Below are positions 1 to 6,377 of a DNA stretch of 10,486 nt, piece after piece. The DNA is taken from the NCBI GenBank assembly GCA_946549155.1, contig CAMNQN010000117.1, forward strand, positions 1-10,486, read 5' to 3'. The DNA is from an uncultured Lachnospiraceae bacterium. Lineage in GTDB: Bacteria; Bacillota; Clostridia; Lachnospirales; Lachnospiraceae. Both the position numbers and the translations under genes were made by a program. Numbering within the stretch: the stretch's first letter is position 1; each line of letters opens with the position of its first letter. The notes beneath the pieces were generated by a model that ran no database searches, was not told the DNA's origin, and saw only the letters and a list, made by a program, of their open reading frames with translations.

Positions 1-5
1 ATTCG

Positions 6-70
6 CCGGGAAATCCTGATGATTTCCCGGCTCAGTTCCCCTGAGCTGTCAGCCTTGAGGGTTGCCAGCT
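6..70. repeat. Run of three hairpins beside the left repeat copy
   Basis: Three consecutive inverted repeats are readable. The first is a perfect 10-bp stem (6-15 with 21-30, loop CTGAT). The second is a 5-bp stem, CTCAG at 31-35 with CTGAG at 41-45. The third is an 11-position stem (44-54 with 60-70) with one mismatch and one G.T pair; it shares bases 44-45 with the second. None is followed by a T run in either direction, so these are not ordinary terminators. They abut the dispersed repeat at 96-214 and may be part of the same structured element. The right-hand copy is cut by the window end before this part, so membership cannot be tested here. Confidence 0.55.
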
Positions 71-95
71 CTCCCGAAATTTTAGCTCGTCTCCA

Positions 96-214
96 TCTTA
101 GATTTTCTTGGTATTCGAAGCAGTTTTTCAGGTGACAGGGGCGGCTCCGCGCTTTCCCTTCCTGCGTCCTGCCAATTAACGAAACACAAAGAACACTTAC
201 CTGAACAGTAACGC
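96..214 (-). repeat. Dispersed repeat, left copy (inverted relative to 10379-10486)
   Basis: The reverse complement of the last 108 bases of the window matches this segment almost base for base. I count about seven substitutions plus one gap of about 11 bases near 187-200, where the left copy is longer. Shared landmarks, read on the plus strand here, are GATTTTCTTGGTATTCGAAG (101-120), the run CTTTCCCTTCCTGCGTCC ending at 169, and CTGAACAGTAACGC ending at 214. Similarity stops just after 214, which looks like one true end of the element. The other end probably lies further left, since the right copy is still matching when the window ends. There is no transposase and no convincing ORF in it. 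It could be a dispersed intergenic repeat, a non-autonomous element, or the edge of a larger mobile unit. Confidence 0.85.
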
Positions 215-270
215 GGATATTGCTTTTTATTATAGTGTGGAGATTTTTTATGGTAGGAATTTCTTAAATG

Positions 271-279
271 TGCTATACT
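271..279 (+). promoter_or_regulatory. Candidate extended -10 promoter for the AAA-ATPase-like gene
   Basis: TGCTATACT is an extended -10 element (TGn followed by TATACT at 274-279). The hexamer 17 bp upstream (251-256, TGGTAG) is a poor -35, as is common for extended -10 promoters. The predicted start, near 286, gives a leader of about 60 nt before the ATG at 345. The Shine-Dalgarno GGAGG lies at 331-335, 9 nt before that ATG. Between the repeat end at 214 and this promoter I see only AT-rich DNA. Confidence 0.45.
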
Positions 280-344
280 GATAAAAATACAGATATTTGA
301 ATTCGTAATGAAAAGATTCCTGGAATCCTTGGAGGTATAAGTGC

Positions 345-1934
345 ATGGGACTTTTTGTAAATCCAGATAACAGTGCTTTTCAAATGACATTAAATTCACC
401 GATTTATGTAGATAAAACAAAACTGATAGAATATACGAATTCTGCGCTAAATACGGACAATGCGTTTATCTGCAGCAGCCGGCCAAGGCGATTTGGAAAA
501 TCGATAACCGCCAATATGCTTACCGCTTACTATAGTAAAGGATGTATGTCGGAAGAAATGTTTTCTCCTCTGGAGATCAGCAGGAGTGTTGATTTTAAAA
601 GGCATCTTAACAAGTATGATGTTATTCGCTTTGACATTCAGTGGTGTATGATGGATGCAGGTTCACCGGAAGCTACAGTAAAGTATATTAATCAGCATCT
701 AATCACAGAATTAAAGGAAGCTTACCCTGAGCTTCCTTTGGACGATGTAAAAACGGCTTATGGGGTAATGTCCCGGATCAATTCTGTCAATGGAAACAAG
801 TTTGTTGTCATTATTGATGAGTGGGATGTACTTATCCGTGATGAAGCTGCCAATGAGAAGGTGCAGAAAGAATATATTGACTTTTTGCGGGGAATGTTTA
901 AAGGAATTATTCCTACAAGCTTTATTGCACTTGCTTATATTACGGGTATTTTACCGATTAAAAAAATACAGACAGAATCTGCACTGAATAATTTCGATGA
1001 ATTTACAATGATTGATGCAGGCAGCTTTGCTCCGTACATTGGCTTTACGGAAGAGGAGGTTAAAGATCTTTGCGCAAGATATCAGGTTGATTTTGAAAAA
1101 GTAAAATGCTGGTATGATGGATATTTGCTGGAAGATTTTCAGGTCTATAATCCAAAGGCAGTTGTAAGTGTGCTCGCGAAGAAAAAGTTCAAAAGCTATT
1201 GGTCTGAAACCGGCACCTATGAAGCGATTGTACCATTGATTAAAATGAACTTTGATGGGTTAAAAGCAGCCATTATTGAGATGCTGTCGGGGGCGTTCAC
1301 AAGAGTGGATGTGACATCGTTCCAGAATGATACGGTCAGTTTTGTGAATAAAGATGATGTTCTTACGTACCTTATTCATCTCGGTTATTTGGGGTATGAT
1401 CAAAATACGGAGACAGCATTTATTCCAAATGAAGAAATCCGTCAGGAATTGATAAAAGCAACGAGAAGAACGAAGTGGAATGAACTGCTTGAATTTCAGA
1501 AACAATCGGAGGATTTACTGAATGCTACTCTGGATATGGATGCGGATGCTGTCGCGACAGGTATCGGGAAAATCCATATGGAATATACATCGGCAATTCA
1601 GTATAATAATGAAAATTCATTAAGCAGCGTGCTCACCATTGCCTATTTAAGTGCAATGCAGTATTATTTTAAACCAATTCGTGAATTGCCCACCGGAAGA
1701 GGATTTGCTGATTATGTTTTTTTGCCAAAACCGGAATATATATCTGATTATCCGGCACTTGTAGTGGAACTCAAATGGAACAAAGATGCGTATACGGCAA
1801 TGCAGCAAATAAAAGAAAAAAAGTATACAGCATCTATTGAAGCTTATACTGGTACGATATTACTGGTTGCCGTTAATTATAATAAAAAAAGTAAAGAACA
1901 TCAGTGCCAGATAGAAAAATATGAAAAAAAATAG
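345..1934 (+). CDS. AAA-ATPase-like / PD-(D/E)XK nuclease-superfamily protein
   Basis: This 529-residue protein has the layout of the AAA-ATPase-like (PF09820) plus PD-(D/E)XK C-terminal (DUF1703 type) family, which often occurs in several copies per genome in Clostridia and Bacteroidetes and has no settled function. The N-terminal YVDKT segment (21-25) is typical. The Walker A-like loop is RPRRFGKS (46-53). The Walker B strand is VVIIDEWD, ending at residue 161. The C-terminal nuclease-like core shows D456 followed by E475-L-K477, matching the D...ExK pattern, so both active sites look intact. The length fits the family. The start is fixed by GGAGG at 331-335. No signal peptide is seen, so it should be cytoplasmic. 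It is visibly AT-richer than the sugar cluster downstream, is transcribed alone, and lies next to a dispersed repeat, which suggests separate acquisition. Roles in defence or in mobile DNA are only speculation. Confidence 0.9.
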   Translation: MGLFVNPDNSAFQMTLNSPIYVDKTKLIEYTNSALNTDNAFICSSRPRRFGKSITANMLTAYYSKGCMSEEMFSPLEISRSVDFKRHLNKYDVIRFDIQWCMMDAGSPEATVKYINQHLITELKEAYPELPLDDVKTAYGVMSRINSVNGNKFVVIIDEWDVLIRDEAANEKVQKEYIDFLRGMFKGIIPTSFIALAYITGILPIKKIQTESALNNFDEFTMIDAGSFAPYIGFTEEEVKDLCARYQVDFEKVKCWYDGYLLEDFQVYNPKAVVSVLAKKKFKSYWSETGTYEAIVPLIKMNFDGLKAAIIEMLSGAFTRVDVTSFQNDTVSFVNKDDVLTYLIHLGYLGYDQNTETAFIPNEEIRQELIKATRRTKWNELLEFQKQSEDLLNATLDMDADAVATGIGKIHMEYTSAIQYNNENSLSSVLTIAYLSAMQYYFKPIRELPTGRGFADYVFLPKPEYISDYPALVVELKWNKDAYTAMQQIKEKKYTASIEAYTGTILLVAVNYNKKSKEHQCQIEKYEKK

Positions 1935-1959
1935 AGCCCGGTTTCGGGCTCTATTTTTT
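1930..1959 (+). terminator. Rho-independent terminator of the AAA-ATPase-like gene
   Basis: A perfect 10-bp stem (ATAGAGCCCG at 1931-1940 pairs with CGGGCTCTAT at 1945-1954) has a GTTT loop and is followed by six T (1954-1959). The gene's TAG stop (1932-1934) lies inside the 5' arm, so the terminator folds directly on the end of the reading frame. A run of A precedes the stem, so it could also work in the opposite direction. Confidence 0.93.
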
Positions 1960-1965
1960 GCGCTT

Positions 1966-2063
1966 CTGTTTTGGATATAGTCAACGCCCTTTTCCTACAG
2001 GAAATATGCGCACAGTATCCCTGCCATTCCGCCGCCGACAATATAGAATTCATCTATTGCCAT
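1966..2063 (-). pseudogene. Remnant of an FAD-dependent oxidoreductase N-terminus
   Basis: On the minus strand the codons from 2063 downwards read MAIDEFYIVGGGMAGILCAY, then FL, a TAG stop at 1995-1997, and EKGVDYIQ in the same frame. The GGGMAG segment with its flanking strand and helix is the classic Rossmann dinucleotide-binding fingerprint of FAD-dependent oxidoreductases of the DadA/glycine oxidase type. In those proteins AYFL is typically followed by a residue such as Q or K and then a GVD-like turn, so the TAG looks like a CAG-to-TAG nonsense change. Homology is lost after about 30 residues, near the terminator of the neighbouring gene, and the upstream frame is low-complexity, so only a fragment remains. 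It cannot be functional. The call rests on motif recognition of a short peptide. Confidence 0.4.
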
Positions 2064-2164
2064 TCTCCGAATGTGTGTCTTAGAAATCGATTTACCTATA
2101 TTCTGCGCATCGGGCGGTGATTTATGCTTTCGGAGACTGTGCAGAAATGGCTTTTTTGGTTGCA

Positions 2165-2233
2165 ATGATATAAATGATATAAAAATAATAAATGATATAA
2201 TAAAAGCAGGCAATGACATAGATGGATGATATA
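2165..2233 (+). promoter_or_regulatory. Cluster of ATGATATA octamers, candidate operators of the sugar operon
   Basis: The octamer ATGATATA occurs at 2165-2172, 2174-2181, 2192-2199 and 2226-2233, with a one-mismatch copy (ATGACATA) at 2213-2220. The first three sit in the longer shared decamer AATGATATAA and start 9 and 18 bp apart. The 2192 copy overlaps a -10 box and the 2226 copy sits between a -35 and a -10. The same octamer is half of the perfect palindrome before the GntR/LacI-type regulator gene (6338-6351). I infer that the regulator binds here and represses the transporter operon until its sugar is present. Confidence 0.55.
2174..2201 (+). promoter_or_regulatory. Candidate upstream promoter of the ABC transporter operon
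   Basis: A consensus -10, TATAAT (2196-2201), lies 16 bp after ATGATA (2174-2179), which matches four of six bases of the -35 consensus. Predicted transcription starts near 2208, giving a purine-rich leader of about 110 nt. The octamer copies at 2174 and 2192 overlap both boxes. Confidence 0.45.
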
Positions 2234-2240
2234 TTATGAT
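2213..2240 (+). promoter_or_regulatory. Candidate downstream promoter of the ABC transporter operon
   Basis: ATGACA (2213-2218, five of six bases of TTGACA) is followed after 16 bp by TATGAT (2235-2240, five of six bases of TATAAT). An exact ATGATATA octamer (2226-2233) lies in the spacer, a position where a bound repressor would block RNA polymerase. The start would be near 2247, about 75 nt before the first ATG. Confidence 0.5.
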
Positions 2241-2321
2241 TAACTTAGATAAGAAATTTAGAAAAACAGAGAAAAAGTTATTCAAAATACAGAAACAAAC
2301 AGGAAAGAGGGGGAATTTCTG

Positions 2322-3218
2322 ATGGCAAAACGTGGAAAAAATACGGGCGGAAAACGGATTGCGCAGAGAATGAATGTTATAGGCTGGACATTTACGGCTC
2401 CGCCGGTTGTATTGTTCCTGATTTTTACATTCCTGCCGATTCTTATGGCCGTCCTGATCAGCTTTACAAATTACGATATTATCAATGCGCCGAAGTTTGT
2501 CGGCCTGGCAAATTACCGGAAGCTGCTGAAGGATGAGTTTTTCTGGATTTCTCTGAAAAACACATGTGTCTATACGCTGATGTATGTTCCGGGAGGCCTG
2601 ATCCTTTCCCTGTCAGCGGCGCTTTTCCTAAATCAGAACAAAAAATTTGTCAGTGTCTTCCGCACCTTGTTTTACCTTCCGGTGCTCTCCTCTACGGTGG
2701 CTACGGCGACATTGTGGTTCTGGATCTTAAACCCGCAGCTTGGTCTGCTGAATGGGGTCCTGAAGCTTTTTGGCATCACAGGGCCGGCGTGGCTGTATGA
2801 CAGCAAGTGGGCGATGATTGCGGTTGTGATGATGAGCCTGTGGGCAGGATTTGGAAGCAATATGATGATTTTCCTGGCAGGGCTGAAGGGTGTGCCGGGA
2901 ACCCTGTATGAGGTGGCGAAGGTGGAGGGGGCCACCAGGTGGCAGACCTTCCGATACGTTACCTGGCCTTCGATATCCAAAACAACCTTTCTTGTGAGTA
3001 CGATGCTGCTTATTTCCAGCTTCCAGGTATTTGATCAGGCCTTTGTGCTGACCAAAGGGGGACCGGGAAATGCCACAATTACATTGGTTTACTATATTTA
3101 CAATAATGGTTTCAATAATCTGAAAATGGGATATGCGTCCAGTATCTCTATTGTACTTTTCCTGATTATTCTGGTGTTTTCTATTTTAAATTCGAAACTA
3201 AATAAGGCGGACATCTGA
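2322..3218 (+). CDS. Sugar ABC transporter permease, MalF/UgpA type
   Basis: This 298-residue inner-membrane protein is one half of the channel of a carbohydrate (CUT1-type) ABC importer. It has a short basic N-terminus, then about six hydrophobic segments (roughly 20-48, 82-104, 115-137, 161-188, 221-240 and 270-290). The EAA loop that docks on the ATPase is clear: YEVAKVEGATRWQTFRYVTWPSI spans about 196-218, with the invariant Gly at 203. Length is normal and no lesion is seen. The purine-rich AGAGGGGG at 2306-2313 is the ribosome binding site for the ATG at 2322. The gene opens the sugar operon, and the partner permease starts 14 nt after its stop. There is no ATPase gene in the cluster; in Gram-positives such importers commonly share an MsmX-type ATPase encoded elsewhere. 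The substrate is inferred from the GH76 and GH125 neighbours as alpha-1,6-manno-oligosaccharides. Confidence 0.93.
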   Translation: MAKRGKNTGGKRIAQRMNVIGWTFTAPPVVLFLIFTFLPILMAVLISFTNYDIINAPKFVGLANYRKLLKDEFFWISLKNTCVYTLMYVPGGLILSLSAALFLNQNKKFVSVFRTLFYLPVLSSTVATATLWFWILNPQLGLLNGVLKLFGITGPAWLYDSKWAMIAVVMMSLWAGFGSNMMIFLAGLKGVPGTLYEVAKVEGATRWQTFRYVTWPSISKTTFLVSTMLLISSFQVFDQAFVLTKGGPGNATITLVYYIYNNGFNNLKMGYASSISIVLFLIILVFSILNSKLNKADI

Positions 3219-3232
3219 GAGGAGGAAGGAAA

Positions 3233-4106
3233 ATGAAAAGCAAAAAAATGAAGAAGGCAAAGAGCGTTTTGTGGTACATTGGAGCAATCCTGATTTCATT
3301 GGCCACGGTATATCCGTTCCTCTGGATGGTAGCGACTTCCTTTAAACCGGAGGCGGAGATTTATCAGAATTCCTTATCACTCATTTCCAGCGCTTTTTCC
3401 TGGAAGAATTACAGGACTGTTTTTGAGACGATGCCCTTTGGACGATATTTTTTGAACTCCTTTATTCTGGCGGCCTCCGGTGTCATTACGAATCTGTTTT
3501 TTGGCGCACTGGCCGGATATGCCTTTGCGAAATTGAAATTCAGCGGAAGAAAGGTGACATTTTCCATTCTGCTTACGTCCATGATGATTCCCAGTGTGGC
3601 TACGATGATCCCGCAGTTTCTGATTTTGAAATTTTTCCCGCTGGTTGGCGGAAATAATATTCTGGGGCAGGGCGGAAATGGATTTATTAACAGCTACGGT
3701 GCGATTATTATTCCCGGAGCGGTAGGGGCGTTTGCCGTGTTTTTTATGAAACAGTTTTTTGAAACACTTCCGGATGAATTGGCCGAGGCAGCCAGGCTGG
3801 ATGGCTGCGGTGAACTGAGAATTTTTACGAGTATCTATTTTCCTTTGATCCGGCCCGCGGCAGTAACGCTGGCGATTATGACTTTTCAGTCCGGATGGAA
3901 CAACTTTATGTGGCCGATGATTGTACTGAATTCGGAAAAAAATGAAGACCATTCAGGTGGGGCTTGCCACGTTCCAGTACCAGTATGATACCCAGTATGG
4001 CCCGTTGATGGCAGGTACGGTAATTGCGACGCTGCCGATGATTGTGCTCTTTGTGTTTGCACAGAAATATTATGTGGAAGGCATCGCTTTCAGCGGTGGA
4101 AAATAA
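3233..4106 (+). pseudogene. Sugar ABC transporter permease, MalG type, frameshifted near the C-terminus
   Basis: This is the second permease of the importer, with AGGAGG at 3220-3225 setting the start. The normal frame carries an N-terminal membrane segment, the MalG-type motif (WMVATSFKP, 31-39) and the EAA loop (LPDELAEAARLDGCGE, 179-194). It then shifts at a run of seven A (3936-3942) and stops at about 3988 after an out-of-frame tail. In the +1 frame, family-like sequence resumes at once (MKTIQVGLATFQYQY...) and runs to a TAA at 4104-4106, ending VEGIAFSGGK, the usual MalG ending. Removing one A gives a normal protein of 290 residues. As written, the last membrane span is lost and the importer would probably be dead. 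The cause could be a real insertion, a sequencing error in the homopolymer, or a slippery site rescued in some transcripts. Confidence 0.88.
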
Positions 4107-4133
4107 ATCATTTAAAAACAGGAGGAAAGAAAG

Positions 4134-5263
4134 ATGAGATTGAAAAGGCAACAGCAATGGTTCTGACGGCAGTGATGACAGCCAGTATCGCGGGCGCGGC
4201 AGGCGCAGGGGAAACAGAAAAGATCCCGGTAACCATGTGGGGGTCGCTCAGCGGCGGTGATGTGGAACATGTAGAGGCGCTGGTGGACAGATATAATCAG
4301 TCCCAGGATCAGTATGAGGTGACTTATTATGTTCAGGACAGTATGGAGGAAAAGCTGATCACGGCGATTGCCGGCGGTGAAGTGCCGGATGTGGTTTTGT
4401 GGGATCGCTTTACCACCGGTACCTACGCGGCAAAAGGGGCATTCCTTGCACTGGATGATTATGTGGAAGCGGATGGGATTGATCTGGCAAAGTTTTATGA
4501 TGTTGCGGTACAGGAGATGCGGGGCGCGGATGGAAAGCTGTACGGCATTCCGGTGACAACAGACGCAAGAATTATCTTCTATAATAAGGACTTATTAAGC
4601 GAGGCCGGTGTGGATCCGGAATCAATCAAGACATGGGACGATCTGGAGGCGGCTGCGGTGGCTGCATTCAATTCAGAGGCAGGACTGACGGTTCTGGAAT
4701 TCTGGAATAAGCTTCTGAATGAGGATAAGGTGTATGAGCTGGGCTTTGAGGACAGCTTTGGCGGAGACGGATTTAAGGCAGGAAAGGTTGCAATGTGCTT
4801 TAACGGCCCGTGGGCACTCAGCTCCCTGAACGATACGGAGATTAACTACGGAGTGCTTGAACAGCCGGAGGGCCCCGCAGGTGTGAGATCCGCCATGATG
4901 GGAGGATTTGGGCTTGTGATTCCCAGCAAGGCAGAAAATGTGGATGCAGCCTGGGATTTCATAAAATGGTGGACAACAGTGCCGGAAAACAGTGTGGATT
5001 TTGCAAAGGAAAGCGGATATCTTCCGGCAAATAAGGATGCGGCTGCCAACGAGTATTTTATGAATGATGAGATTTTGTCTGTATTTTCAGAGACCATGCT
5101 GTATGCCAGCACAAGAATGCAGGTGCCTGGATATTCGGATGTGGAAGTCCTTGCGCTCAGACCCCAGCTGGATCTGTTTGTGGCCGGAAGCATTGACGCA
5201 CAGGGAGCTCTGGAAACGGCAGCGCGTCAGGGTGACGCTATTTTACAGGAGGCGTCCGAGTAA
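4134..5263 (+). pseudogene. Sugar ABC transporter solute-binding protein, frameshifted signal peptide and shortened core
   Basis: This is an extracellular sugar-binding protein of family 1 type (MalE/UgpB-like). AGGAGG at 4120-4125 points to the ATG at 4134, but that frame stops after ten codons. Adding one A to the AAAA run at 4143-4146 joins the start to the main frame and restores a signal sequence, MRLKKATAMVLTAVMTASIA. As written, the longest frame begins at an internal ATG (4157) without a good ribosome binding site or the positive N-terminus. The core VTMWGSLSGGD and the region YGIPVTTDARIIFYNKDLL are typical. At about 4660-4668, TWDDLEAAAVA joins directly to AFNSEAGLTVLEFW; family members I recall have roughly 55-65 residues between these points. 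The repaired length of about 377 is short against the usual 420-440. No lipobox cysteine is present. Stop at 5263, 20 nt before the GH76 gene. Confidence 0.85.
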
Positions 5264-5283
5264 TCCGGCTGCGGGAGGATACG

Positions 5284-6309
5284 ATGGAGCAGCTATTGAA
5301 CGCATGCAATAGAGCGCAGGAGGCGCTGCAGCAGTATTTCTGGCAGGATGATGTGCAGTTTTATGCACATCATTATCCGAAAAAACCGGAGGACCCCTTT
5401 GTATATTGGTGGCACGCGCACAGCACGGATGCCCTGCTGGACGGATATATCAGGACACGGGATTCCAAATATCTGGAGCGTATCAGAAAGGAGCTTACGG
5501 GAACATTCCGGAAAAATAACAATACTTTTCTGCATAACTGGTACGATGATATGGAGTGGTTTGCGCTGGCGCTGCTTCGGCTGTGGGATGTTACCGGTGA
5601 TGACAGGTGCCGGGAGCAGACACTGCTGATCTGGGAGGACGTAAAAACCGCATGGAATGAGAACATGGGCGGAGGAATGGCCTGGCAGAAGCAGCAGCTT
5701 GATTATAAAAATACACCGGCCAACGCACCGGCGGCGATTCTGGCACTCCGGCTGTACCGACGGTTTCACAGGGAAGAGGATCTGGAGTGGGGAAAACGGA
5801 TCTTTACCTGGAATCTTGAGAACCTTGTGGACCGGGACAGCGGTTTTGTCTGGGATGGAATCAACCGTCTGGGGGACGGGAAAATCGACTATGCCTGGGA
5901 ATTTACCTATTGTCAGGGAGTGTTTATGCAGGCAACGCTGGAGCTGTATCAGATTACCGGGGAGCGGAGCTATCTTGACCTGGCGATACGCACTGCAAGG
6001 GAGGCAAAAAGAAGGCTTTCGGATGCTCACGGAGGGATTATTCCGTATGAGGGGCCGGATGACTGCGGCCTGTTCCGCGGCATCTTTTTCCGGTACAGCT
6101 GCGAACTTCTGAAACAATGCCCGGAGCTTACGGATATTCGGGCGATGATTCTGGAACATGCCCGCACCGTTGCTGACTGCGGAATGAATGAACAGGGACT
6201 GATCGGTGGGGACTGGAAGCATCCGGAGACCGGCACCGTGGACCTGGCACAGCATCTGAGCGGAATTATGGTTCTGGAAATGGCATTGAAATGCCAGAAA
6301 GAGGTTTGA
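5284..6309 (+). CDS. Glycoside hydrolase family 76 protein (alpha-1,6-mannanase type)
   Basis: This 341-residue protein fits GH76 (PF03663), retaining enzymes with an (alpha/alpha)6 barrel that cut internal alpha-1,6-mannosidic bonds. The hallmark adjacent aspartates are present in NWYDDMEW (D88-D89), corresponding to the catalytic Asp pair of the family. Other family segments are YWWHAHSTDALLDGY (41-55), GGGMAWQK (119-126) with YKNTPANAPA (131-140), and YAWEFTYCQG (193-202). Length is normal and the frame is clean. There is no signal peptide, so it should act in the cytoplasm on imported oligosaccharides rather than on cell-bound mannan. GGGAGG at 5273-5278 supports the ATG at 5284. It follows the binding-protein gene closely and is probably in the same transcript. 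A few GH76 members act on other alpha-1,6-linked sugars, so mannan specificity is inferred. Confidence 0.9.
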   Translation: MEQLLNACNRAQEALQQYFWQDDVQFYAHHYPKKPEDPFVYWWHAHSTDALLDGYIRTRDSKYLERIRKELTGTFRKNNNTFLHNWYDDMEWFALALLRLWDVTGDDRCREQTLLIWEDVKTAWNENMGGGMAWQKQQLDYKNTPANAPAAILALRLYRRFHREEDLEWGKRIFTWNLENLVDRDSGFVWDGINRLGDGKIDYAWEFTYCQGVFMQATLELYQITGERSYLDLAIRTAREAKRRLSDAHGGIIPYEGPDDCGLFRGIFFRYSCELLKQCPELTDIRAMILEHARTVADCGMNEQGLIGGDWKHPETGTVDLAQHLSGIMVLEMALKCQKEV

Positions 6310-6334
6310 CAGTTGTCATGTCATATGATAGATT
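6306..6334 (+). promoter_or_regulatory. Candidate promoter of the GntR/LacI-type regulator gene
   Basis: A perfect -35, TTGACA (6306-6311), overlaps the TGA stop of the GH76 gene. A weaker -10, TAGATT (6329-6334), follows after a 17-bp spacer. The 8-bp palindrome TCATATGA (6321-6328) lies in the spacer. The 14-bp palindrome at 6338-6351 directly follows the -10, around the predicted start point. Confidence 0.5.
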
Positions 6335-6337
6335 ATA

Positions 6338-6351
6338 AATGATATATCATT
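6338..6351. promoter_or_regulatory. Palindromic operator candidate before the regulator gene
   Basis: AATGATATATCATT is a perfect 14-bp palindrome. Each half contains the ATGATA core repeated before the transporter operon. The following TATGATT (6351-6357) also recurs after the octamer at 2226 (2235-2241), so the two sites share more than the core. A dimeric GntR-type winged helix would be expected to bind such a palindrome. Its position just after the -10 suggests autorepression. Confidence 0.6.
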
Positions 6352-6377
6352 ATGATTGATTGAATGGAGGAAATGGG

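Noticed and set aside
82..420. 112-codon open frame on the minus strand over the left repeat
   Set aside because: It runs through the repeat and into the start of the AAA-ATPase-like gene, with no credible start or domain; such frames often get annotated across dispersed repeats.
3936..3942. Programmed -1 ribosomal frameshifting at the A7 run
   Set aside because: The C-terminal part lies in the +1 frame; the -1 frame meets a TGA right after the run. Only +1 shifting or transcript slippage could rescue it, and no stimulatory structure is evident.
5293..6255. 320-codon open frame on the minus strand across the GH76 gene
   Set aside because: It is antisense to a gene with clear GH76 motifs, has no ribosome binding site I can see, and its translation resembles no family; it follows from the codon use of the real gene.
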